Shown: positions 1 through 7,279, counted from the first letter of the stretch. The stretch is DNA of 8,474 bases from Calditrichota bacterium (GCA_024278715.1 JAJRSN010000406.1:1-8474), one strand, 5' to 3'. Program-made: numbers and translations. The notes: generated by a model from the letters alone, not told the origin.

Positions 1-13
1 AAAATAAGTGCAT
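1..13 (-). CDS. Possible 5' end of a divergent gene, cut by the window edge
   Basis: Reading the minus strand leftward, an ATG lies at 13-11, preceded by a good purine-rich ribosome binding site (AAAAGGAG, about four bases upstream of the ATG). Only Met-His-Leu-Phe can be read before the window ends, so the product cannot be named. The support is the Shine-Dalgarno and start pairing, plus the fact that the next 249 bases look like a divergent promoter region rather than coding sequence. It could be chance in an AT-rich stretch. Confidence 0.35.
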
Positions 14-70
14 TTTTCTCCTTTTATCTCTGTTTTGCGGACAATCTCCGGTTTTCAAAAAATTTAAATA

Positions 71-111
71 TTACAAAATTGTAACCGTCCGTTCGCCGCC
101 CACAAATTTGT
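71..111. promoter_or_regulatory. Pair of similar short palindromes upstream of the PII gene
   Basis: Two inverted repeats share the pattern ACAAAWTTGT. The first is TTACAAAATTGTAA at 71-84 (six-base arms around AA). The second is the perfect ten-base palindrome ACAAATTTGT at 102-111. Their centres are 29 bp apart. They lie roughly 85-125 bp upstream of the candidate -24 element, a distance typical of enhancer-type activator sites, and also between two divergent gene starts. That they are operators is inference. The motif does not match the NtrC, NtcA or GlnR/TnrA consensus sequences I know. Confidence 0.3.
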
Positions 112-194
112 AGCTCTTTCGCGACATCCTTACGCTCATCAATGCTTGCCCTATATCATTAAAATTCAAAGCCTTAATCATCAAACTTATCTTC

Positions 195-210
195 TGGCAC
201 ATTAATTGAC
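195..210 (+). promoter_or_regulatory. Candidate sigma-54 (-24/-12) promoter for the PII-amt operon
   Basis: The sequence TGGCACATTAATTGAC carries a perfect -24 block (TGGCAC) and the correct ten-base spacing between the GG and the -12 dinucleotide. The -12 position reads GA where the consensus has GC, so it is one mismatch from a canonical site. Transcription would start near 220, leaving a leader of about 40 bases before the PII start. Sigma-54 control of glnK-amtB is well established in proteobacteria and makes the match more credible. Alternatively, TTGACT at 206-211 could be a sigma-70 -35 box, with TAAAAA at 230-235 (18 bp spacing) as a weak -10. Confidence 0.45.
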
Positions 211-247
211 TTAAGAAAACGCATCGCGGTAAAAAGTTAACAAAAAC

Positions 248-255
248 AAAGGAGG
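248..255 (+). promoter_or_regulatory. Strong ribosome binding site that fixes the TTG start of the PII gene
   Basis: AAAGGAGG is a near-perfect anti-16S match placed seven bases before TTG at 263. There is no ATG or GTG in that frame near the conserved N-terminus, so this site decides the start. Confidence 0.8.
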
Positions 256-262
256 TTTTATT

Positions 263-604
263 TTGAAGTTAGTCATCGCCTACATCCAACCCGAACGTTT
301 AAATGCGGTAAAACAAGCCCTTTACCGGCGGGAGATTTTCAAGATGTCCGTCACCAATGCCCTTGGCTGCGGCGAACAAAAAGGTTATTCGGAAACCTAT
401 CGCGGAGCGCAAATAGAAGTGAACCTACTAAAAAAAGTTCGACTGGAAATTGCCGTAAACGAAGAGTTTGTAGAGCCCACGGTTGAAGGAATAATCGAAG
501 GCGCGCGAACTGGTCGAATCGGCGACGGAAAGATTTTTGTCATGCAATTACAAGAATGTATTCGCATTCGCACCGGCGAACGCGGTCATACGGCTATTGG
601 ATAA
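263..604 (+). CDS. glnK: PII nitrogen regulatory protein (GlnK/GlnB family), Y51-less type
   Basis: This 113-residue cytosolic trimeric signal protein has the standard PII length and aligns without gaps to E. coli GlnB. PII proteins bind ATP/ADP and 2-oxoglutarate and control nitrogen functions; GlnK paralogues next to amt plug the ammonium channel with their T-loop. Visible family features are the T-loop at about 37-55 with Q39, K40, Y46 and R47 conserved, K58 (2-oxoglutarate contact), the GDGKIFV block at 87-93 with K90, and the RIRTGE block at 101-106 with R101 and R103 (nucleotide contacts). Position 51, the tyrosine uridylylated in enterobacteria, is isoleucine. Position 49, the serine phosphorylated in cyanobacteria, is alanine. 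The start is TTG, supported by a strong Shine-Dalgarno sequence and by alignment of the N-terminus. It lies 33 bp before amt, presumably in one operon. Confidence 0.96.
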   Translation: MKLVIAYIQPERLNAVKQALYRREIFKMSVTNALGCGEQKGYSETYRGAQIEVNLLKKVRLEIAVNEEFVEPTVEGIIEGARTGRIGDGKIFVMQLQECIRIRTGERGHTAIG

Positions 605-637
605 GAAAATCGGATAATTCAAAACAGGAGAAATAAG

Positions 638-1987
638 ATGCGTAAATTTATATTGATCATTACACTGCTGATATTAACTTTGTCGGTTTATCCGCATAAA
701 AGTTACGCCGGAGATATTAAGGAGAAACAAACCATCGAGCAAATGTCCGAGCAATTGCAAAACAATTTGAACATTGTATGGACGAGTATCGCGGCTTTTC
801 TTGTCTTTTTTATGCAGGCTGGATTTGCGATGGTTGAAAGCGGTTTCACGCAGGCTAAAAACACGGTAAACATTATGATGAAAAATTTAATGGACTTTTC
901 AATAAGTTCGCTTGCCTTTTTTCTGATCGGTTTTGGTTTAATGTTCGGCGCCGGCAACGGATTATTCGGCACATCGCACTTTGCCCTTTTGGGTTTGAGT
1001 CAGTTAGACGGAAACTGGATTTGGACCTTTTTTATGTTTCAGGTTGTTTTTGCGGGAACGGCGGCTACCATTGTTTCGGGAGCCATGGCTGAACGAACCA
1101 AATTTATCGGTTATCTCTCGTACAGTTTGTTCATCAGCGCCTTTATTTACCCGGTTTTCGGCTCATGGGCGTGGGGCTCTTTGTTAGACGGCGCGGGCTG
1201 GCTGGAGAAATTGGGTTTCGTGGATTTTGCCGGCTCAACGGTTGTGCACTCTATCGGAGGCTGGCTGGCTTTAGCGGGAGCCATCATGGTAGGTCCTCGT
1301 ATCGGCAAATACGCCCCGGACGGTAAAGCGCAAGCCATTCCCGGACACAACATCGCTCTGGCTGCGCTGGGCGTTTTCATTTTGTGGTTCGGTTGGTTCG
1401 GCTTTAACCCGGGCAGCACGACTTTTGGCGACGGAAACATCGGGCGGATAGCGGTAACAACCAATTTAGCAGCAGCAGCCGGAGCCCTGAGCGCCATGAT
1501 TACAGCCTGGATCACGGAGAAAAAACCGGACGGATCGATGACTCTGAACGGAGCGCTGGCGGGTCTTGTGGCTATTACCGCCGGATGCGCGTCGGTTACT
1601 CCGTTGGGATCGATCGCCATCGGGCTGATCGCCGGTGTGGTAGTGGTATTAAGCGTTCTGTTCATCGACAGAGTGTTAAAAGTTGACGACCCTGTCGGCG
1701 CAGTCAGCGTTCACGGCGTTTGCGGAGCGCTGGGCACAATTCTGGTCGGCTTTTTTGCCGTTGACGGCGGAGTTTTTTACGGAGGCGGAATGAAATTATT
1801 GGGCGTGCAGCTTCTGGGAGTCGGCGTGGCGTTTATCTGGGCTTTTGGACTGGGAATTATTTTATTCTACGGAATTAAAAAGACCATCGGATTGCGCGTT
1901 TCAGCCGAAGAAGAATTGCGCGGTCTGGACATCGGCGAACACGGCATGGAAGCCTACAGCGGTTTTCAAATATTCACCACCCGCTAA
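638..1987 (+). CDS. amt: Ammonium transporter (Amt/AmtB family)
   Basis: This 449-residue inner-membrane channel conducts ammonium into the cell as a trimer. An N-terminal signal peptide (1-24, ending SYA before GD) is followed by a short polar stretch and about eleven membrane helices from residue 48. Pore residues can be placed by alignment with E. coli AmtB: F138 (F107 gate), W179 (W148), D196 in DFAGSTVVH (D160), twin histidines H204 and H359 (H168, H318), the GWFGFNPGS segment at 252-260 with F256 and S260 (F215, S219), and VDDPVGAVSVHG before the second histidine. The cytosolic tail at about 417-440 keeps the IGLRV, GLD, EHG and AY blocks through which GlnK docks. An AGGAG site sits seven bases before the ATG. 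Being directly downstream of the PII gene marks a regulated glnK-amt pair. No pore or tail residue looks abnormal. Confidence 0.97.
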   Translation: MRKFILIITLLILTLSVYPHKSYAGDIKEKQTIEQMSEQLQNNLNIVWTSIAAFLVFFMQAGFAMVESGFTQAKNTVNIMMKNLMDFSISSLAFFLIGFGLMFGAGNGLFGTSHFALLGLSQLDGNWIWTFFMFQVVFAGTAATIVSGAMAERTKFIGYLSYSLFISAFIYPVFGSWAWGSLLDGAGWLEKLGFVDFAGSTVVHSIGGWLALAGAIMVGPRIGKYAPDGKAQAIPGHNIALAALGVFILWFGWFGFNPGSTTFGDGNIGRIAVTTNLAAAAGALSAMITAWITEKKPDGSMTLNGALAGLVAITAGCASVTPLGSIAIGLIAGVVVVLSVLFIDRVLKVDDPVGAVSVHGVCGALGTILVGFFAVDGGVFYGGGMKLLGVQLLGVGVAFIWAFGLGIILFYGIKKTIGLRVSAEEELRGLDIGEHGMEAYSGFQIFTTR

Positions 1988-2003
1988 TCTTAAAATGAAA
2001 CAG

Positions 2004-2041
2004 GGAATCCGGAAGCTATCTTTGTTTAAGCTTCGGATTCC
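2004..2041 (+). terminator. Intercistronic hairpin between amt and the barrel gene
   Basis: The arms GGAATCCGGAAGCT (2004-2017) and AGCTTCGGATTCC (2029-2041) pair over 13 base pairs with one bulged G and an 11-base loop. Only TTTA follows, so it is a poor intrinsic terminator. It could cause partial termination, or protect the upstream mRNA and so reduce expression of the downstream gene relative to glnK-amt. The stem is clear; its function is inferred. Confidence 0.5.
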
Positions 2042-2099
2042 TTTACCGTCGGAAATTTCGGATATCTTTTAATTCTAAATAATTTGGAAGGGTACAAAA

Positions 2100-2780
2100 A
2101 TGAAATCATTAATAATACGAACATTCATGATGCTGACAATATTAACAGGTTTACTGTTCTCTCAGATTGCTTCGTCCGTCGATTTTAGCGGCGTTACCAC
2201 TTATGTTTGGCGCGGGGTAAAACAATTCAACGGACCGGCTCTGCAGGGCACGGCAACCCTGAGTTACAAAAATTTTAACGCCGGTTTGTGGGTTTCCAGC
2301 GTGAATTTCGGCGGAAGCGAAGAAATTGAAACAGACCCCTTTGTGGCGCTTAGCATTCCTTTCGGCGATCTGCAGATAAATACGGGAACGACATTCTATT
2401 CCTACGATCTGTTTGAATCGTTTAACGCGAACGCCGATTATGAAATTGAACTTTTCGGAAATATTTCTTACAAAGACCTGGGAATCGCGCTCTATTACGT
2501 TCCCTCTCAGACCAGCACAAAAGACAACCTGAATCGAACGGACTACTGGCTCGAAGCTTCCTTTGCGCACGATCTGGCAGGAATAACCTTAAACATGATC
2601 TACGGCTACGGAACCTATTCCAGTAAATTTTTAGCGCAGCCAAAAAAAGAAGCGGTATCGAATCTGGTTCTTGGCGTCAAAAAAAATCTTACGGAAAATT
2701 ACGCCTTAAGCTGGAACTTCTCAAAAGGATTTAACGGAATGGAAAAAGTTTTCTGGATGGGAATTTATTTTCATCCCTAA
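2100..2780 (+). CDS. Outer-membrane beta-barrel protein, TorF/Gcw_chp-like putative porin
   Basis: This 226-residue protein has a Sec signal peptide (about 1-26: basic start, hydrophobic core, likely cleavage near IASS). The mature part is built of alternating short beta strands rich in Tyr, Phe and Gly. The opening after the signal (DFSGVTTYVWRGV at 28-40, then a Q-G segment, GLWVSSV and an E-T-D turn) matches the start of the TorF family (TIGR02001/Gcw_chp), whose typical pattern is SDYVWRGVSQ followed by a GTWASN-like strand. The length fits that family. The function of TorF proteins is poorly known; a pore role is predicted from the barrel fold. GGAAGGG lies seven bases before the ATG. 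Its place 112 bp behind glnK-amt suggests a nitrogen-related envelope role. It could instead be a separate unit beyond the intercistronic hairpin. Confidence 0.75.
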   Translation: MKSLIIRTFMMLTILTGLLFSQIASSVDFSGVTTYVWRGVKQFNGPALQGTATLSYKNFNAGLWVSSVNFGGSEEIETDPFVALSIPFGDLQINTGTTFYSYDLFESFNANADYEIELFGNISYKDLGIALYYVPSQTSTKDNLNRTDYWLEASFAHDLAGITLNMIYGYGTYSSKFLAQPKKEAVSNLVLGVKKNLTENYALSWNFSKGFNGMEKVFWMGIYFHP

Positions 2781-2808
2781 ACCGACTTTTTAAGACCCCG
2801 CAAAAAAT

Positions 2809-2855
2809 AAAGCCGTTTCCTCTTATCGTCGTCGCAGAGGAAACGGCTTTTCTTT
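2809..2855. terminator. Bidirectional intrinsic terminator between convergent genes
   Basis: A perfect 15 bp stem is formed by AAAGCCGTTTCCTCT (2809-2823) and AGAGGAAACGGCTTT (2836-2850), with a 12-base loop. On the + strand it is followed by TTTTCTTT (2848-2855). On the - strand the same stem is followed by a run of T (the complement of 2802-2811). It therefore serves both the barrel gene ending at 2780 and the methyltransferase gene ending at 2870. Confidence 0.92.
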
Positions 2856-2869
2856 AAAAAATATTACCG

Positions 2870-4060
2870 TCACCATACCTGACATAATAATCCCTTTAAA
2901 TAAAGACTCTCGGGGATGTGCAAAGCCACGGGATGATCCGGACTTTGAGTAAGCCAGCGAAGAATTTGTACCTCGCGACCGGCATCAACGGCGGCATCCG
3001 CCACAATTTTTCGGAACAGCTCCGTCCCGATCAATCCCGAGCAGGAAAAAGTAAACAAAAACCCTCCGCGACGAATTAACTTTAAAGCCTGAAGGTTAAT
3101 GTCTTTGTAACCGCGGCTGGCTTTTTTTAAGTGCTTCTGCGATTCCACAAACTTGGGCGGATCAAGCACCACAAGGTCAAAAGTTCTGTTTTCTTTCCCG
3201 AATCGGCGCAAAACCTGAAACACGTCGCCTTTGATATTTTCACAATGTTTGTCGTCCAATCGGTTCAGCCGGATGTTCTCGTCGATCAAATTCAGCAGAC
3301 CCGCAACGGCTTCCACGTTAACGACATTTTCAGCGCCCGCTTTGAGCGCGGCAATTCCGAACCCGCCGGTGTAGGCAAAACAATTGAGCACTTCGGCGTC
3401 TTTAGCGTATTCGGCTACCACGGAACGATTTTCCCTTTGATCCAGATAAAAACCGGTTTTGTGACCGTTTCTTATATCCGCCAAAAACCGGCGGTCCTCT
3501 TCCCTAATCTCAATCAAATCCGGCGGCTCATCTCCGAGCAGCACGCCGCTAACCAAAGGCAAGCCCTCTTTTTTACGCACCCCGGCATCTGACCGCTCGT
3601 AAATTCCCTTTATCTTAAATAATTCCGCCAACTGCCGTACAACCGTTTTCTTCCAATACTCCGCGCCCGTGCTGAGAAACTGACAAACCAGATAATCTCC
3701 GTAACGATCCGCGATAATCCCCGGAAGACCGTCGGCTTCCGCGCTCAGCAAACGGTAACTGTTTGTCCGTTCGGGAATGCCGAGATTTTGACGAACATGC
3801 CAGGCTTGTTTTAAACGCCGGTAAAAAAATTCATCGTCGATGTTCACATTCCGTTCAAAAGACCAAATCCTTACCCTTATTTGCGATTGGGGAGAATAAG
3901 CCCCTCTGCCCAGTAAATCGCCTCTTTCGGACAAAACCTCCACGGTTTCCCCCGGCTGAGGGTCGCCCTCCACACGATAGATCGCTCCGGAAAAAATCCA
4001 GGGATGTCTGCGCAAAACCGAATGCTCTCTGCCTGTTTTCAAAACGACTTTAATTGTCAC
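2870..4060 (-). CDS. rlmI: 23S rRNA (cytosine-5) methyltransferase, RlmI-type
   Basis: This 396-residue cytosolic enzyme matches E. coli RlmI (m5C1962 of 23S rRNA, S-adenosylmethionine donor) in length and along most of its sequence. An N-terminal PUA domain (about 1-75, with LRRHPWIFSGAI at 16-27) is followed by a central RNA-binding region and a Rossmann-fold methyltransferase domain. Visible motifs are GHKTGFYLDQR (199-209), the SAM-binding loop CFAYTGGFG (227-235), acidic E250 at the end of the next strand, DPPKF (300-304) and TFSCSG (337-342) with the likely nucleophile C340. The start is GTG at 4060-4058: the N-terminus aligns with RlmI from its first residues and AAAGGA lies about nine bases upstream. 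It follows the efflux genes by 142 bp with no clear terminator between, so read-through is possible. RlmI-like family members can modify other sites, so the target is inferred from homology. Confidence 0.92.
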   Translation of the reverse strand: MTIKVVLKTGREHSVLRRHPWIFSGAIYRVEGDPQPGETVEVLSERGDLLGRGAYSPQSQIRVRIWSFERNVNIDDEFFYRRLKQAWHVRQNLGIPERTNSYRLLSAEADGLPGIIADRYGDYLVCQFLSTGAEYWKKTVVRQLAELFKIKGIYERSDAGVRKKEGLPLVSGVLLGDEPPDLIEIREEDRRFLADIRNGHKTGFYLDQRENRSVVAEYAKDAEVLNCFAYTGGFGIAALKAGAENVVNVEAVAGLLNLIDENIRLNRLDDKHCENIKGDVFQVLRRFGKENRTFDLVVLDPPKFVESQKHLKKASRGYKDINLQALKLIRRGGFLFTFSCSGLIGTELFRKIVADAAVDAGREVQILRWLTQSPDHPVALHIPESLYLKGLLCQVW

Positions 4061-4202
4061 CGATGTTTTCCTTTTTTGGAACCGATAAAATTCTTACGAG
4101 TTCGTCGAATGTAACTTGACCGTGTATCTGTCCCTGCAAAACCGATAATTTTCAATCGATGCCGTATCCACTGTTACCTGCCGGAGAATACCTTTTCAGC
4201 TT
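4061..4202. other. 142 bp gap between the RND pump gene and rlmI
   Basis: This gap has no convincing gene and no strong terminator on the minus strand. It holds a nine-base direct repeat AACCGATAA at 4080-4088 and 4140-4148, exactly 60 bp apart. On the minus strand the repeat reads TTATCGGTT, and its nearer copy lies about 20 bases before the rlmI start. A separate rlmI promoter may lie here, but I cannot identify credible -35/-10 boxes. Confidence 0.4.
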
Positions 4203-7200
4203 TTACCCGGCGGCTTTTTCTCCCAGCGTCAATCGTCCGCTTAACATTTTGTAAAGCGCGGGCACCAACACAAGGGTCAGCAAGGTCGAGGTTAACAGAC
4301 CGCCGATGATTGTCCAGCCCAAAGGCGCCCAAAGCGTTCCTCCCTGCAACGTTAACGGCAAAAGACCTCCGATGGTTGTGCCGACGGTTAAAAGGATGGG
4401 AATAAAACGCGTTTTTGCAGCCCGAATAATAGCTCCGTCAACGGTCATGCCTTCCCTTCTTAATTGGTTGGTGTAATCCACCAGAATAATCGAATTATTC
4501 ACCACAATTCCCGCAAGACTGGTTAAGCCCACGAAGGCGGAAAAAGAGAAGCTGTAGCCGGTTATCAGGAGCGCCAAAATCGAACCGACCACAGCCAGAG
4601 GTATGGCGCTAAAAACAATTACCGGCTGCAAATAAGAACGGAATTGCAATACCAGCACGCCAAAGATGGCAATAAGCGCGACCACCATCGCCCGGTACAT
4701 GCTGCCGAACGATTCTTCGCGGCTTTCGATTTCTCCGCCTGTTTCAAATCGATAGCCCTTGGGTAAAGGATAATCTTTTAATCGCCTGAGGATGGATTTT
4801 GTAACCCGTTCCACCGAAACGCCGCCCACCACATCGGCGGTAATCGTCACGTTTCTTTGCAGATTATAATGGGAAATAATATGCGGCGTGGTTTCCAATT
4901 TAACCTTAACAATTTGGTTAAGGGGTATTAAATTACCCGTCAACGAACTGACATAAATTCGATCAAAATCGGAAAAGCGAAAATCTTTGTCAACCGGCAA
5001 TCGCACCACAATATCGTATTGCTTGCCGTCGGTATCGCGAAAAGAAGACACGGGCAAACCGGCGATACTGGCGCGGATGGTGCGATTAATTTCCGCCAGC
5101 GGCACGCCCAGTAATCCGGCTTTTTCTTTGTTGATCAGAACAGTGGCGTTTATTTTTACGGTTCCCAACGGGTTGTGGACATTTACCGTGCCCTTTGTGG
5201 AAAAAACCGTCGCTTCCACGTCTTTGGCGATTTTCCGCAGCTTTTGAACGTTATCTCCCAAAACGCGGATGGCAATGGGCGCCTCGATCGGCGGTCCCTG
5301 CACAAATTCCTTGACTTTAATTTTAGCTCCGGGAATGAGGTTCAAATCACGTCTCAATTTACGCACAAAATTTTGGAATTCCTGCGGACGGTAGCTCTTT
5401 AAAAGAGTAAAAATCTGCGCAAAATTGCTCTTTTCGCTCTTGGGAATCATGTTGTAATAAATTCGCGGATTTCCGTGCCCGACGTTTGTGGCAAATACCG
5501 CCGGTTCGTCATAAGTCTTTAATTTCGATTCCACCAATCCGGCGATCCGATCCGTCTCTTCCAACGATGTTCCCACCGGCGTGTCTATATCGATCATCAA
5601 TTGCGGTTTTTCGGCTTTGGGAAAAAAGCTCAATCCAACAAAAGGAAACAAACCCAGACTAAGCGCAAAAACAATCAGGGCAATAATACTCACCCGCACC
5701 GGATGCTGCACCGATTTCGTCAGAACAGACGAATATCTTTTTTCAATAAAACGATCCAGCAAACGGCGGATCAGACGCTTCGAGTCTTTTTTGCTTGTTT
5801 TTAAAAAGCGGCTGGAAACATAAGGCGTTAAAGTAAGAGAGATAAGCAAAGAGGCACTCAGGGTAAAAATCACCGTTAAGGGTAAGCTGCGAATAAAATC
5901 GCCGGTCATGCTGCCGATCATAATCATGGGGAAAAAAGCAAGAATTGTCGTAAGGGTCGAACTGATAATTGCCCAGGCGATCTGTCCGGTGCCTTTAATC
6001 GCCGCTTCTTTGGCTGAATAGCCCTGATTCATAAAGCGCGAAATATTTTCGGTCACAACAATGGCGTTATCCACCAACAAACCGAGGGCAATCACAAATC
6101 CGCTGATGGTCATCTGCTGCAGCCCGTAACCGCTAAGATCTATCATGCCGGTTGCCGCCAAAATCGAAATGGGAATAACCAGCATTACGATGAACGCCGC
6201 CCGGATATTCACCGCTAAAAAGATGACAAGACCGACGAGCAGAAGTCCCTGAAGCAGGTTAATAAAAAAACCGTTCAAACGACGGCGAACGCTTTGCGTT
6301 TGATCGAAAACGACGGCGAACCTTATTCCCGGCGAAAGCTGTTTTTCCACCCGGGTTAAAACTTTTTCTATTTTGTCCCTTAGCCGATAGATATTGGTGC
6401 CTTTTTTCTGTGTCACCGTAAAAAAGACGGCGCGTTGTCCGTTGACCCGGGCGAAGTATTGCTGCTCATCGTAGCCCATTTTAACGTCGGCAATATCTTT
6501 AAGGAATAAAATTTTACCGTTGGCGCTTTGAACAACGGTGTTTTTGATGTCATCGACAGATTTGTAATAGCCGCTGGTTTTAATGGTGAATTCCCGCAAA
6601 CCGCCCTTAACCGTTCCGCCGGGTATGTTGATATTCGAAGTTTGAATAGCCTGAATAACCTGTCTAAAAGGAATCCGATAGGTCGCCGTCTTTTCCAGAT
6701 TCAATGAAATTCGAATCTGCTGCTTGGGATAGGCTAAAATATCAACCGACTTTACCCCGCGGATTTTTTCCAGCAGATCTTTAAAATTTTCGGCTTCTTT
6801 TACCAGTTGACGATAGGGAGCCGTTTCGGAAATTAAAGCCGCCTGCAAAATGCAAACATTGGTAATCGTCCATTTGAGGATGCGCAAAGCCGCCAGATCC
6901 TGCGGAAGGTCTTTGCGAATGGAATTGACCTTTTCGACAATCTGGGAGTATTTTTCGTCGGGATCGCTTCCCGAGAGAAATTCAACATTAATAACCGCCA
7001 ACCCGTCCTCTGCCGTGGATTTGATCTCCTTGATGTCTTCCAGCTCATTAACAACTTCTTCGATCGGATTGACGATCAATTCTTCCATGTCCATGGGATT
7101 GGCGCCCGGGTAAACTATCGTGATGGTGGTGCCCGGCGGTGCGATCATGGGGTCTTCGGAGCGGGGCATGCTGTAAAAAGAAACCAATCCGAAAACCACC

Positions 7201-7262
7201 ATTAAAAAGACAATGACAACCGTAAACTGGTGGTTATCGATAGCTAAACGGGATATCTTCAC
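4203..7262 (-). CDS. RND-family efflux pump inner-membrane subunit (AcrB/MexB superfamily)
   Basis: This 1019-residue pump exports substrates from the periplasm or inner membrane through a tripartite envelope complex, driven by ion gradient. It has the usual twelve-helix plan: TM1 about 12-30, a large periplasmic loop to about 333, TM2-TM6 about 334-482, a cytosolic linker, TM7 about 522-542, a second periplasmic loop to about 855, then TM8-TM12. Family marks are PRSEDP (33-38), GLLVDNAIVVTENI (394-407), a GIVVNNSIILVDY segment (918-930) and FIPILLT (953-959). Compared with the AcrB relay, D407 is kept (D398), but D408 is N399, K940 is N922 and R971 aligns with I954. The start is GTG at 7262-7260 with GGAG eight bases upstream. 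It follows the adaptor gene by 17 bp, so the two form an operon. Substrate class (drugs, metals, lipids) cannot be told from sequence. Confidence 0.94.
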   Translation of the reverse strand: MKISRLAIDNHQFTVVIVFLMVVFGLVSFYSMPRSEDPMIAPPGTTITIVYPGANPMDMEELIVNPIEEVVNELEDIKEIKSTAEDGLAVINVEFLSGSDPDEKYSQIVEKVNSIRKDLPQDLAALRILKWTITNVCILQAALISETAPYRQLVKEAENFKDLLEKIRGVKSVDILAYPKQQIRISLNLEKTATYRIPFRQVIQAIQTSNINIPGGTVKGGLREFTIKTSGYYKSVDDIKNTVVQSANGKILFLKDIADVKMGYDEQQYFARVNGQRAVFFTVTQKKGTNIYRLRDKIEKVLTRVEKQLSPGIRFAVVFDQTQSVRRRLNGFFINLLQGLLLVGLVIFLAVNIRAAFIVMLVIPISILAATGMIDLSGYGLQQMTISGFVIALGLLVDNAIVVTENISRFMNQGYSAKEAAIKGTGQIAWAIISSTLTTILAFFPMIMIGSMTGDFIRSLPLTVIFTLSASLLISLTLTPYVSSRFLKTSKKDSKRLIRRLLDRFIEKRYSSVLTKSVQHPVRVSIIALIVFALSLGLFPFVGLSFFPKAEKPQLMIDIDTPVGTSLEETDRIAGLVESKLKTYDEPAVFATNVGHGNPRIYYNMIPKSEKSNFAQIFTLLKSYRPQEFQNFVRKLRRDLNLIPGAKIKVKEFVQGPPIEAPIAIRVLGDNVQKLRKIAKDVEATVFSTKGTVNVHNPLGTVKINATVLINKEKAGLLGVPLAEINRTIRASIAGLPVSSFRDTDGKQYDIVVRLPVDKDFRFSDFDRIYVSSLTGNLIPLNQIVKVKLETTPHIISHYNLQRNVTITADVVGGVSVERVTKSILRRLKDYPLPKGYRFETGGEIESREESFGSMYRAMVVALIAIFGVLVLQFRSYLQPVIVFSAIPLAVVGSILALLITGYSFSFSAFVGLTSLAGIVVNNSIILVDYTNQLRREGMTVDGAIIRAAKTRFIPILLTVGTTIGGLLPLTLQGGTLWAPLGWTIIGGLLTSTLLTLVLVPALYKMLSGRLTLGEKAAG

Positions 7263-7279
7263 ACCTTTTTCTCCGCTTT

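Noticed and set aside
130..157. Sigma-70-like pair TTACGC (130-135) and TATATC (152-157)
   Set aside because: Both boxes are poor matches at 16 bp spacing, and the sigma-54-like site further down fits the operon better.
1147..1665. 172-codon open frame on the minus strand inside amt
   Set aside because: It is a shadow of amt: Pro/Ala-rich translation, no ribosome binding site of note, and the + strand frame has full family conservation over the same bases.
2151..2570. 139-codon open frame on the minus strand inside the barrel gene
   Set aside because: The + strand frame has a signal peptide and family motifs; the antisense translation has no recognisable features.
3131..3592. 153-codon + strand open frame inside rlmI
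   Set aside because: It is antisense to the conserved methyltransferase domain of rlmI, whose motifs occupy these bases on the other strand.
4050..4139. Short minus-strand frame of about 29 codons from a TTG, overlapping the rlmI start, with protein-like wording near its end
   Set aside because: It has no ribosome binding site before the TTG, two other frames of the same gap are equally open over similar lengths, and nothing resembles a known small protein.
7263..7279. Possible frameshift or broken junction between adaptor and pump genes
   Set aside because: Both genes are full length for their families, and the 17-base gap holds a normal ribosome binding site for the GTG start of the pump.
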